From CBDCME01 sp965218865 (GTDB lineage Bacteria; Pseudomonadota; Alphaproteobacteria; JAAXGF01), in NCBI GenBank assembly GCA_965218865.1, contig CBDCME010000077.1, forward strand, positions 19,800 to 83,799: a stretch of 64,000 nucleotides of DNA. Direction: 5' to 3'. This document shows positions 1 to 8,094 of the stretch, one piece after another (the first letter of the stretch is position 1; the number at the start of each line of letters is the position of its first letter). The position numbers were made by a program, and so were the translations under genes. The notes beneath the pieces were generated by a model. It saw only the letters and a list, made by a program, of their open reading frames with translations. It ran no database searches and was not told the DNA's origin.

Positions 1-1
1 C

Positions 2-774
2 GAACGCCGCCAGGGCCGGCGCGCCGGCGGCGAGAGTGCACGCCTGATCGACCACGCCGACGTACGCCGGATGCTGTTGACGATGAAATCGCAAACCGAG
101 GCTATGCGGGCGCTCGCGTATTTTGTCGCCGGTCGGGTCGGCAAGACCGGGGCTGAGGCCCTGGTCGACCTGTTGACGCCGGTGGTGAAGGGGTATTGCG
201 GCGAGGTCTGCGCCGAGGTCGCTTCTCTTGGGATCCAAGTCCACGGCGGTGTTGGCTACATCGAGGAAACCGGTGCCGCGCAGTATCTGCGCGATGCCCG
301 CGTCATCTCGATCTATGAAGGAACCACCGGAATTCAGGCCCAGGACCTGGTCCGCCGCAAGCTGGACGCCGACGGCGGCGCCGCGGCCCGAGAGCCCTTC
401 CTCGCCGAGATGCGGGGCCTGGATGCTCCCCTGGCCGACCTAGCGGCCATGCGCCGGGCCCTGACCGAGGCGCTCGACGCGCTCGATGCGGCGACCGACT
501 GTGGATCCTCCGGGGCCTGGAAACGGATACCCAGGACGCCCCCGCGGGCGCCAGCGAGTACTTGCGCCTATTCGGCCTCGTGACCTGCGGTTATCTTATG
601 TCCCGCGCCGCCCTGGGGGCGCTCGCCGCGACCGACGATCGCCGCTTTCACGACGCCAAGCTGTCGACGGCACGTTATTTCGCGGCCCGCCTGCTCACCG
701 GCGCCCAGGCCCTACAAGCCGCCTTGACCAGCGGCGCCGACAACGTCATGACCCTCCCCGACGAAGCCTTTTAA
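2..774 (+). pseudogene. acyl-CoA dehydrogenase, C-terminal part, frameshifted
   Basis: The gene enters from the left edge, so only the C-terminal third is visible. The segment around HGGVGYIEETGAAQYLRDAR followed by EGTTGIQAQDLV is the FAD/substrate-binding helix region of acyl-CoA dehydrogenases that oxidise acyl-CoA to enoyl-CoA. The extra tail after it resembles the C-terminal domain of the DmdC/FadE-like subfamily. Near position 500 the coding frame changes: the frame giving ALDALDAATD stops making sense and the next frame continues with ETDTQDAPAGASEYLRLFG to a TAA at 772. This is either a one-base mutation or a sequencing error; with one base corrected the end of the protein reads normally. 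Family assignment is firm, substrate is unknown. Confidence 0.8.
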
Positions 775-904
775 GCCAACAAATGAGGGACCAAAACGGG
801 GACAGATAGGGTCCACCTCAGAGGGGCCGGCTTATCCGCCGAAGGACTTTTGGCGGTTGCCGCCAACTCCAAGAATTATCAGGCGAGGCTCACCGAGCAA
901 GCGG

Positions 905-1326
905 ACCAAGGCAGCCGAGGGTGCCGAGGAGAACTATTCGCCGCCGTCGTTGTTCGAATCCGGCGAACCGCTTCCCTGGGCGACGATGGCCGCCTGGGTA
1001 CGGTTCGCGACGGCGAGTTTGCTCAGGACCTTGCTGACATGAATCTTGGTTGTACCGACTGTAATTCCGAGTTCGATGGCGATTTGAGCGTTGGTGTAAC
1101 CCCTGCCTAGCAAGCTGAGCACCGCCCGCTCACGCGCCGTAATTTTCTTCAAGGCGTCAGGCATCGGAATTAACGGCAATGAGCTGGCCTGGGTCGCGCC
1201 TGGCAATTTTCATTCCCATCCCCTGTACTGCCGTGACCAGGGAACACGCCATTTCGCGGTGTGCAATTTGGCCCAGAGATTTTACAACTCTATTATCGTT
1301 GATTGACGATTTTATAATACTACCTT
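905..1326. repeat. direct repeat, copy 1 (LuxR-HTH region)
   Basis: About 400 bp from ACCAAGGCAGCCGAGGGTGC to the AT-rich stretch ending near TTTATAATACTACC recurs at 1536-1937. The two copies are clearly homologous; copy 2 has lost 7 bp and 5 bp inside the coding part and a few bases elsewhere. Both carry a LuxR-type HTH reading frame on the minus strand. Confidence 0.85.
934..1206 (-). CDS. LuxR-type helix-turn-helix protein (DNA-binding domain only)
   Basis: A 90-residue frame consisting almost entirely of a LuxR/GerE DNA-binding domain: TARERAVLSLLGRGYTNAQI, then GITVGTTKIHVSKVLSKL and ANRTQAAIVAQ. This matches the four-helix output domain of NarL/LuxR regulators, but no receiver or sensor domain precedes it, so it is either a small solo regulator or the surviving end of a larger gene. 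The start is uncertain; MPDALKKI inside the frame is another possible start. A damaged duplicate lies just to the right. Confidence 0.55.
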   Translation of the reverse strand: MPGATQASSLPLIPMPDALKKITARERAVLSLLGRGYTNAQIAIELGITVGTTKIHVSKVLSKLAVANRTQAAIVAQGSGSPDSNNDGGE

Positions 1327-1371
1327 AACTCACAAACCAAATGCAACCTAAACTCACAAACCAAGTGCAAC
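1327..1371 (+). repeat. short tandem repeat, about 22 bp x 2
   Basis: The unit AACTCACAAACCAARTGCAA occurs twice in a row with a CCTA linker, immediately before the IS30 remnant. It may be the decayed end of that element. Confidence 0.5.
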
Positions 1372-1388
1372 GCCGGTATGATGTTGGT

Positions 1389-1536
1389 ATGGGTATGATC
1401 AGCTTTGACGATCGAGTTGAGATTTACCGGCTTCATGCCGCCGGTAAATCTGGTCGAGAAACTGCCCACCCGATGGGCCGGCACCCGACCACCATTTGGC
1501 GTGGGTTGAAGCGGAATTCGCTGCCCAAGGGTGGCA
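1389..1536 (+). pseudogene. IS30-family transposase, N-terminal HTH fragment
   Basis: The frame reads MGMISFDDRVEIYRLHAAGK then SGRETAHPMGRHPTTIWRGL and KRNSLPKGG. This is the N-terminal helix-turn-helix of IS30-type transposases (pattern R..I..L...G.S.R.IA...GR..TTI.R...RN). The DDE catalytic domain is absent; the frame runs directly into the second copy of the LuxR-region repeat. It sits exactly between the two direct repeats, so an IS30 insertion may have accompanied the duplication. Confidence 0.6.
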
Positions 1537-1937
1537 CCAAGGCAGCCGAGGGTGCCGAGGACAACCATTCGCCGCGTCGTTGCTCGAATCCGGCGAACCG
1601 ATTCCCCGGGCGATGATGGCCGCCTGGGTACGGTTCGAGACACCGAGTTTGCGCAGGACCTCGCTGACATGAATCTTGGTTGTACGATTCCGAGTTCGGT
1701 GGCGATTTGAGCGTTGACCCCTGCCTAGCAAGCTGAGCACCGCCCGCTCACGCGGCGTAATTTTCTTCAAGGCGTCACCCATCGGCATTAACGCCAATGA
1801 GCTGGTACGGGTCGCGCGTGGCCAATTTTATTCCTATCCCCTGTACTGCCGTAACCAGGGAACACGCCATTTCGCGGTTTGGCCCAAGGATTTCACGACC
1901 ATTTTTTCGCTGATTCGCGATTCAATAATACTATCAT
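1536..1937. repeat. direct repeat, copy 2 (LuxR-HTH region)
   Basis: Second copy of the repeat at 905-1326, with small deletions (TTGTACCGACTGTAATTCC reduced to TTGTACGATTCC; GCGTTGGTGTAACCCC reduced to GCGTTGACCCC). Confidence 0.85.
1537..1797 (-). pseudogene. decayed copy of the LuxR-HTH gene
   Basis: The minus strand reads MGDALKKITPRERAVLSLLG, then loses the frame through the 7-bp and 5-bp deletions, and recovers as TKIHVSEVLRKLGVSNRTQA and AIIARGIGSPDSSND. The recognition-helix part is destroyed, so it cannot encode a working HTH. It is the duplicate of the gene at 934-1206. Confidence 0.65.
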
Positions 1938-2047
1938 TCACTAAAGGCCATAAATGAGTGTTAATACCTAGGTCGAATACGTAAACGGCTTATCCCGTTG
2001 CTTCTGAATTCATGGTAATTTGTCGTAACCACTTATACCAACCGCCC

Positions 2048-2653
2048 TTAACATTGCCTTGTGCGAGCCCACGCTCTGAGGCCGATGGACATGATCTTCC
2101 AAGGTTGGTCGGTCAGGTTGTTCCAGGCTTGGCAAGAGGCCTCGACGATGGCTTCATAGGAGTCGAAGACACGATTGGAGAGCCAGTTCTGGCGGAGGTA
2201 TTGCCAGACATTTTCGGCGGGATTGAGCTCCGGGGACTTGGGTGGCAAAGGCACGAGGGAGATGTTCTCCGGGATGCCGAGTTTGGCAGTGGTGTGCCAT
2301 GCGGCTTGGTCGAGCAGCACGACGGCATGGGCGTTTGGGGCAACGGCCCGGCTGATTTCCTCGAGATGCAGGTCCATGGCTTCAGTATTGGCGCGCGGCA
2401 TGACCAGCGCCGCGCCCTCACCGCGCTCGGGGCAGATGGCGCCGAAGAGATACGCCGAAGAGGTCCGTAGGTCCTTGACCTGGCGCGGGCGCGATCCCTT
2501 TGGGGCCCACTGGCGCACCAGGCTGTTCTTCTGGCCGACGCGCATTTCATCTTGAAACCAAACCTCGATGGGCGTGTCCGGTGGCTGTGCCGCTACGATT
2601 TTCGCCAAGTGTTCGGGAAAATTTTTTTTTAAATTCCTCCTGTGCCCGCGCAT
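2048..2653 (-). CDS. IS630-A transposase orfB (DDE catalytic part)
   Basis: Carries the RNase H-like catalytic core: VWFQDEMRVG (first Asp), VVLLDQAAWHT (second Asp) and ELNPAENVWQYLR (Glu), the DDE set of IS630/Tc1-mariner transposases. The start shown is only the open-frame limit; in practice it is probably translated as a fusion with orfA. Compared with the other two copies it differs at a few positions, for example KKNFPEH instead of KKSFPEH and ARTRQC instead of DRTSQC at the C terminus. Confidence 0.85.
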   Translation of the reverse strand: MRGHRRNLKKNFPEHLAKIVAAQPPDTPIEVWFQDEMRVGQKNSLVRQWAPKGSRPRQVKDLRTSSAYLFGAICPERGEGAALVMPRANTEAMDLHLEEISRAVAPNAHAVVLLDQAAWHTTAKLGIPENISLVPLPPKSPELNPAENVWQYLRQNWLSNRVFDSYEAIVEASCQAWNNLTDQPWKIMSIGLRAWARTRQC

Positions 2654-3122
2654 CCTGGCCGACGTGGCGCGGGCGCGCGGAAATATGCGAGAACCCGAGC
2701 GCGGCCAGCAGCTTGCCGACGCTCCGCTCGTGATAGTCCACGCCGAAGCGCGTTCGGATCAGTTGCTTGAGATCGATGCAGCGCCAGCGCACGACCCCAT
2801 CCCGTTCGGGATCGGGACCAGCCTCGATAGCCCGCGAAAGCGCCGCCATTTGCGACGGCGTCAACCGACGCAACGCCCCGTTCGGCTTGCGGTCGATCAG
2901 ACCGGCCGGACCTCCCGCGTTGAACCGGTGAACCCAGTCCCGCAACGTCTGCCGATCCATGCCGCCAATACCCGCCGCGCACGCTCGATCCATCCCATCG
3001 TAGATGGCCGCCATCGACAAAAGCCGTCGCGCCTGGTTCCCATCATCGCTCCGTGCCGCAAGAACACGGACTCTTTCAGCATCAAAGTCGTTTCGCAAAG
3101 GAATCGTTGGCATTGAACACAC
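2547..3122 (-). CDS. IS630-A transposase orfA (HTH part)
   Basis: The 191-residue frame carries the helix-turn-helix N-terminal half of an IS630-type transposase (AGIGGMDRQTLRDWVHRFNA, then GPAGLIDRKPNGALRRLTPS). It overlaps orfB by about 100 bp and the two frames are joined at a run of eight to nine A residues near 2622-2634, so the full transposase needs a frame change (+1 or -2) there. The same arrangement in all three copies argues for programmed slippage rather than damage. MPTIPLRNDF is the likely N terminus. Confidence 0.85.
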   Translation of the reverse strand: MCSMPTIPLRNDFDAERVRVLAARSDDGNQARRLLSMAAIYDGMDRACAAGIGGMDRQTLRDWVHRFNAGGPAGLIDRKPNGALRRLTPSQMAALSRAIEAGPDPERDGVVRWRCIDLKQLIRTRFGVDYHERSVGKLLAALGFSHISARPRHVGQDARAQEEFKKKFSRTLGENRSGTATGHAHRGLVSR

Positions 3123-3325
3123 TCCCTTGTTGCCAACAACCTTGAATCACACAAAACCTAGCGTGTAAACCTTTGCGCGAGTCAAACTCTGGGGCGGTTG
3201 GCATTAGGAGTCAGCTCGTAACTCAGGCCAGGGACGTCGGAGCGGCGATGTAAATAGCGGCGGATACCGTCGTCAGCGTGTGTTCCCGAGGAGGGGGCGT
3301 GATACCAGACTGGCCACACTACCGA

Positions 3326-4891
3326 GTCGCCCGTGAAGAACGCGTAAGCGGCTGATGTTGGTAGCTCTTTCGGTTTGGCGAAGTAATCGGATTTGCAAGA
3401 AAACGGGTTTTGGGCCTGAAAAGCTTGCGATTTGAAATAATTGATTTTGGGGATTCCCTTCCGTTGCGGAACGTGATTCTCTGCTCCCGTCGATTGGGAT
3501 TGGAGAACTGTGATGAAGCCATCGCGCAAGGTGTCATCGGGAATAGAGGACCTGTTCCGCTCGCGGTTCGAAAACATCATCAACCTGCGCCACGAGTTGG
3601 TGGTGTTGGGGGGCCGGATCGCGTGGACTTTCTTCGACGAGACCTATGAAGCCTTGTATTCGGAGGAGGGTCGGCCGGGGGTCCCGACGCGGTTGATGGT
3701 TGGGCTGCACATCCTCAAGCATATGTTCGATCTCTCGGATGAGGAGGTCTGCGAGCGCTGGGTCTACGACCCATACTTCCAGTGCTTCTGCGGCGAAGAG
3801 TACTTTCAGCATGAGCTGCCCATGGAGCGCTCGTCGATGACCCGGTGGCGGGACCGGATCGGGCCGGAAGGTTTGGAGAAGGTATTCCAGGAGAGCCTGG
3901 CCGTGGCCCACCGGGTGGGGGCGCTGCGGGAGAAGGACCTCGAGCGGGTGACGGTGGACACCACCGTACAAGAGAAGGCGATTGCCTTTCCGACCGCCGC
4001 CAAACTGATGCAACGAGCCCGCGAGCGGCTGGTGCGACTGGCACGGGAGCACGGCATTGCCCTGCGTCAGTCCTATACCCGCCTGGGCAAGAGGGCGTTG
4101 ATCATGCAAGGCCGCTACCGCCATGCCAAACAGCACAAGCGGGCCAACAAGGCCCTGCGCAAGCTCAAGACCTATCTCGGGCGCACCATCCGCGACATCC
4201 GCCGCAAGACGGCCCAGGAGGAGAGCCTACGGGATCCCTTCCGCCGCCCCTTGTGGCTGGCCGAGCGGGTGTCGACCCAGAAGCGGCGCGACCCCTTGCC
4301 CAAGGTCTATTCGCTCCACGCGCCCGAGGTCGAATGCATCGGCAAAGGGAAGGCGCACAAGCCGTACGAGTTCGGCTGCAAGGTCTCCGTGGCGGCGACC
4401 AATTCCCGCCCCCCCGGCGGCCAGTTCGTCGCCCACGTCAAGGCCTTCCACGGCAATCCCTATGATGGCCACACCTTGAGGCAGGTGATCGAAGAGATGG
4501 AACGCTGGACGGGGATATCGGCCGAGCGCATCTATGTCGACAAGGGATACCAGGGCCACTATTACCCCAACAAACACCGCGTCTTTAGATCAGGCCAGAA
4601 ACACGGCATCACGCCGACGATCAAGAAGGAGCTCAGGCGGCGCTCCGCCGTCGAGGCCGTGATCGGACATCTCAAGAGCGATGGCAGGCTGGGGCGCAAC
4701 TTCCTCAAAGGCCGCGACGGCGACAAGATCAACGCCATCCTCGCCGGCGCCGGCTACAACTACCGCCTTGTCCTCAAATGGCTGAGGCGTTTGTTTGTCC
4801 AAATCCTGGCCGCGCTCCTCAGCGACATCTCGCACCCCACCGCAAACCCAATCGCCGCTTCAGCTTGAAATCAGGGTTCTTCACGGACGAC
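3326..4891 (+). mobile_element. IS5-like element, copy 1
   Basis: 1566 bp from GTCGCCCGTGAAGAACGCG to TTCTTCACGGACGAC (inverted ends GTCGYCCGTGAAGAA). The 4 bp flanking it differ on the two sides (TACC before the element with two bases between, TATG after), unlike copies 2 and 4 which have matching 4-bp duplications. Insertion or later rearrangement removed the start of the ABC permease gene on its right. Confidence 0.9.
3513..4868 (+). CDS. IS5-like transposase, intact copy
   Basis: A DDE transposase of about 451 residues. The N-terminal DUF772-type domain contains FDLSDEEVCERWVYDPYFQ; the catalytic residues lie in VTVDTTVQEKAI (Asp), IYVDKGYQGH (Asp) and RRRSAVEAVIGHLK (Glu). A basic linker rich in Arg and Lys (RYRHAKQHKRANKALRKLKT) separates the first Asp from the rest. 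Full length relative to the copy at 38452 and therefore probably functional. ATG at 3513 is preceded by an in-frame GTG. Confidence 0.9.
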   Translation: MKPSRKVSSGIEDLFRSRFENIINLRHELVVLGGRIAWTFFDETYEALYSEEGRPGVPTRLMVGLHILKHMFDLSDEEVCERWVYDPYFQCFCGEEYFQHELPMERSSMTRWRDRIGPEGLEKVFQESLAVAHRVGALREKDLERVTVDTTVQEKAIAFPTAAKLMQRARERLVRLAREHGIALRQSYTRLGKRALIMQGRYRHAKQHKRANKALRKLKTYLGRTIRDIRRKTAQEESLRDPFRRPLWLAERVSTQKRRDPLPKVYSLHAPEVECIGKGKAHKPYEFGCKVSVAATNSRPPGGQFVAHVKAFHGNPYDGHTLRQVIEEMERWTGISAERIYVDKGYQGHYYPNKHRVFRSGQKHGITPTIKKELRRRSAVEAVIGHLKSDGRLGRNFLKGRDGDKINAILAGAGYNYRLVLKWLRRLFVQILAALLSDISHPTANPIAASA

Positions 4892-5229
4892 TATGTATGG
4901 TCGGCGGCGCCGCCGCGGGGCTCGCGGGCATGATCGAGGTTGCCGCCGTCCACGGCAAGGCCAGCGGGGGCCTCCATGTGGGGTACGGTTTCATGGGGAT
5001 CCTGGTTGCCTTCCTGGCCCGGCACAATCCCATCGCGATCATCCCGGCCGCGCTCCTGGCCGGTGGGATTGACGCGAGTACAGGACTGTTGCAGCGTGTG
5101 CACGAATTGCCCGGCGCGGTCACGGCTGTTTTCCAAGGACTTGTCTTTCTTGTCATCCTGAGCTGCGAGACTCTTTACGGGCGATTCGAGGGCTTGGCGG
5201 CGCTCAAACGAAATGCGGTCGCGCGATGA
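4892..5229 (+). pseudogene. ABC transporter permease, C-terminal part (5' end removed by IS5)
   Basis: Reading continues out of the IS into VGGAAAGLAGMIEVAAVHGK, GYGFMGILVAFLARHNPIAI and LPGAVTAVFQGLVFLVILS. These are the last three membrane segments of the first permease of BmpA/NupABC-type (basic membrane protein) importers for nucleosides or simple sugars. Only about 110 of the usual 350 residues remain, the rest being lost at the IS5 junction. The stop overlaps the start of the next permease by 4 bp, the normal operon arrangement. Confidence 0.75.
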
Positions 5230-6152
5230 CTGAACCCGGCCTCGAATGGTTGGGCGTTCCGCTGGCGGTGGCCGCGGGCGCGATACGGGCCAGCACCCCA
5301 TTTCTCCTCGTGAGTCTCGGCGAGTGTCTCACCGAGAAAAGCGGGCGGATCAACGTCGGCCTGGAAGGAACCCTGGTAACCGGGGCGATGACGGGTTACG
5401 CGGCGGCTTACCTTACGGGGTCGCCGTGGCTCGGTGTTCTTGTCGCGGGCCTGGCGGGCATGATGTTGGGACTGGTTCACGCCGGCGCCTGTGGCATGCC
5501 CCGCGTTAACGATATCGCGATCGGTATCGCCCTTTTGATCTTCGGCACCGGGATCGGGATTTTTTTTGGCAAACCGTACATTTATCCGCAAGCACCCCTA
5601 TTGAGTGGCATCCATGTTGGCTGGTGGAGCGATGTTCCACAAATTCGCGCGGCATTGGAAATCAACCCCTTGTTCATCCTCGGGATTGTCCTTGCCCTCG
5701 CGATCGCATGGGGGTTCAAGCACACCTCCTGGGGCCTCGTGGTCCGAACCGTCGGGGATAGCGCCGACGCCGCCTCGAGCATGGGCATACCGATCAATTT
5801 CGTGCGCGCCGTTTCCACGGCGGCCGGCGGCTTCCTGGCCGGCGTCGGGGGGTCTTCGCTGTCGCTATTTTACCCGGGCAGCTGGCATGAAGGCCTTTCG
5901 AGTGGTCAGGGCCTCATGGCCGTCGTTCTCGTGATCTTTGCCCGCTGGCACCCCGTCAAGTGTATTTTCGCGGCTCTTCTTTTCGGCGGCGCTGGGGCAC
6001 TGGGACCGGCGCTACAAGCACTCGGCATCACATCAGGCTACCACTTGGTCAATTCCGCGCCTTACGTCCTCACATTAGCCATCATGGCCATTGAATGCTC
6101 GCCGAAACGCACACTCGCCGGCGCACCAAGTGAACTCGCGGTCATTAAATGA
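5226..6152 (+). CDS. ABC transporter permease (nucleoside/simple-sugar type)
   Basis: 308 residues with about eight to nine hydrophobic segments (for example AAYLTGSPWLGVLVAGLAGM, INPLFILGIVLALAIAWGF). The block VNVGLEG-like INVGLEGTLVTGAMTGY and the region VVRTVGDSADAASSMGI followed by VRAVSTAAGGFLAGVGGSSL are typical of the second permease of BmpA-associated importers (NupC/YufQ type). It should form the membrane channel with the truncated upstream permease, using the ATPase at 6907 for energy. ATG overlaps the preceding stop. Full length for the family. Substrate is not readable from sequence; the isochorismatase gene in the same operon suggests an N-containing compound. Confidence 0.85.
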   Translation: MTEPGLEWLGVPLAVAAGAIRASTPFLLVSLGECLTEKSGRINVGLEGTLVTGAMTGYAAAYLTGSPWLGVLVAGLAGMMLGLVHAGACGMPRVNDIAIGIALLIFGTGIGIFFGKPYIYPQAPLLSGIHVGWWSDVPQIRAALEINPLFILGIVLALAIAWGFKHTSWGLVVRTVGDSADAASSMGIPINFVRAVSTAAGGFLAGVGGSSLSLFYPGSWHEGLSSGQGLMAVVLVIFARWHPVKCIFAALLFGGAGALGPALQALGITSGYHLVNSAPYVLTLAIMAIECSPKRTLAGAPSELAVIK

Positions 6153-6229
6153 AACGAATCGCGGACAAGGGTTTCGGGTCTAGCAAGCAGATCCATTTTT
6201 AATGGACCCTGGCTGGCAGGAGGACATCT

Positions 6230-6910
6230 GTGAACACGAGTGTTTCCGCTGATCCATATGATTTTCCGTATGACGGCGATTTGCGATCGGACCGCACGGC
6301 CGTGATCGTTATCGATATGCAAAACGATTTCCTCCATCCAGAGGGCTATCTCGCAACCATGGGCTACGACATGTCCCGCATGCGGGCGACGATCGCCCCG
6401 ATCCGAAAGGTTCTGGCCTCGGCCAGCGAACACGGTCTTCTTGTCATTCACACACGACAAGGCTGCCGCGCGGATTTATCCGATCTTCCGGAAGCCATGC
6501 GGTTCCGAAGTAAGCGGGTAGGGGCGGAAATTGGATCGCGCGGTCCGCTCGGCCGGTTGCTCGTGCGCGGAGAGGAAGGTCATCAAATCATCTCCGAACT
6601 CGCCCCTGAAAATGGCGAACCCGTAATCGACAAAACCGGTTCTGGTGCATTTTACGGTACCGACCTGGAGCTCATACTCCACAAACGAGGTATCAAGTGC
6701 TTGGTTCTTGCGGGAGTGACCACGGATGTTTGTGTGCACAGCACTCTCCGTTCCGCTATCGATCGGGGTCTCGATTGTTTGCTTCTGGATGATTGCACGG
6801 CGGCGTCGGTCGAAGCGAACCCCCTGGCGGCGATCGACATGATCAAACAGGAAGGAGGTTATTTCGGTACCGTCAGCAATTCGGAAGCCTTCTTAGAGGC
6901 GATGCATTGA
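6230..6910 (+). CDS. isochorismatase-family cysteine hydrolase (biuret/ureide amidohydrolase-like)
   Basis: 226 residues. VIVIDMQNDFLHPEGY carries the catalytic Asp, GEPVIDKTGSGAFYGTDLEL the Lys, and VLAGVTTDVCVHSTLRSA the nucleophilic Cys of the Asp-Lys-Cys triad. The family contains N-carbamoylsarcosine amidase, RutB and biuret amidohydrolase, which cleave C-N bonds of amides and ureides. A GTG start with AGGAGG 6 bp upstream fits. It sits inside an ABC importer operon, between permease and ATPase, so its substrate is probably what the importer delivers. A relative lies at 12918-13589 in another importer operon. Biuret or ureidoacrylate as substrate is a guess from family resemblance. Confidence 0.8.
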   Translation: MNTSVSADPYDFPYDGDLRSDRTAVIVIDMQNDFLHPEGYLATMGYDMSRMRATIAPIRKVLASASEHGLLVIHTRQGCRADLSDLPEAMRFRSKRVGAEIGSRGPLGRLLVRGEEGHQIISELAPENGEPVIDKTGSGAFYGTDLELILHKRGIKCLVLAGVTTDVCVHSTLRSAIDRGLDCLLLDDCTAASVEANPLAAIDMIKQEGGYFGTVSNSEAFLEAMH

Positions 6911-7329
6911 CGAATTTGATACCTCCGAACCTCAAAGCCGCGGGCGTGTCGAAGCGCTTCGGTTCCCTTGCTGCCCTCGATGATGTTTCTCTTGAACTTG
7001 CGCCCGGCTGTTTTCACGCGCTGTTGGGCGAGAATGGCGCCGGGAAAAGTACGCTCGCCAAATGCATTATGGGCGATTACATCGCGGACAAAGGCACGAT
7101 ATGGATCAATAATGAGGAGCAGAAAATTGATAATCCGCGCGCGGCCCACGCGCTCGGCATCGGAATGGTTTATCAGCATTTTTCTCTCGTCCCGAACATG
7201 ACCGTGGCCGAAAATCTCGTGGTTGTCCGACCGGGTTATGGTGATCTTCTCTGGCCGAATCGTTTACGAAACAAAGACCGCCGAAGCGGAAACAACCGTG
7301 ATCGGCCGGCACATGGCCGGTACACATGA
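6907..7329 (+). pseudogene. ABC importer ATPase, N-terminal fragment
   Basis: TTG at 6907 overlaps the stop of the hydrolase gene and gives SKRFGSLAALDDVSLELAPG, then LLGENGAGKSTLAKCIMG (Walker A) and MVYQHFSLVPNMTVAENL (Q-loop region). This is the start of the double-domain ATPase of sugar/nucleoside importers, normally about 500 residues. After VVVRPGYGDLLWP the similarity ends and the frame stops, so the signature motif, Walker B and the whole second domain are missing. The importer therefore lacks a complete energy subunit here. Confidence 0.75.
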
Positions 7330-7354
7330 GGTAGACCCGGCCGTGAACCAATAA
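7259..7354 (+). other. unrecognised C-terminal coding fragment
   Basis: Where the ATPase frame fails, another frame reads IVYETKTAEAETTVIGRHMA then GTHEVDPAVNQ to a stop. The composition looks like the end of a real protein joined to the ATPase by a deletion. I do not recognise the family. Confidence 0.3.
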
Positions 7355-8094
7355 CAAGCGAGATATTAGATGGGAGCGTTTCGGGTGTTGCCCGGCGAAC
7401 ACTGTTCAGCTTTCAGTGGTTGTCGAGATACTGATCGACAAGTTCGTTCAGGCGCTCGCGGCCAAAGCTTTTTTCGTGACCGGCATGGACAACCGTGACC
7501 GGTAGGGACTGCAGCCGTTTCATCGTTTCTACATATTCGGCAATACTGCTGCCAGGGAGTTGATCAAGCAGCGGCCCATCGTAAATTGCATTACCGGAGA
7601 ATAACGTCCCGGTGCTCGCTTCCCACAGACCGATGCTACCCGGTGAATGTCCGGGAAGATGAAGGACTTCGAATGATCTGTTCCCTAAATCTACGATATC
7701 GCCCTCTTCGACCAACCGGGTGGGCCCCGCCGGCCGAGTCTTGAATGACCGTGGGTCAAAGCCATCACGTGGATATGCGGTCAACAACATTTCTGGAATT
7801 TCGTAGCCGGCGTCGACAAGACTGGTTGTCAATTGATCCGGGAAATCAGAAGCTCTGAGGGCACCCCAGGATTCAGGTGTGGCGAGGCGCCTGGCTTCCC
7901 GTCGGTGAACCACGCAAACGTCGAATTCATGCATGCTCCCCATGTGGTCGTAATGGGTGTGAGTTACGAGCGCAGTAACCGACTTCTCAAATAAATCCCG
8001 AGCCGCTTTACGCAGAGATGCAATCCCGAGCCCGGTATCGATCAATAGATCGGTGTTTCGCCCGCGCACGTGCCACATGTTGCAACGTATGAAC

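Larger units (their letters stand above)
2036..3203 (-). mobile_element. IS630-family element type A, copy 1
   Basis: 1168 bp including TA at the ends; the inverted ends are TACCAACCGCCC and GGGCGGTTGG. Same length as the copies at 34771-35938 and 58928-60095. The right end here reads GGTTGGCA instead of GGTTGGTA, so the terminal TA is mutated. Confidence 0.9.
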
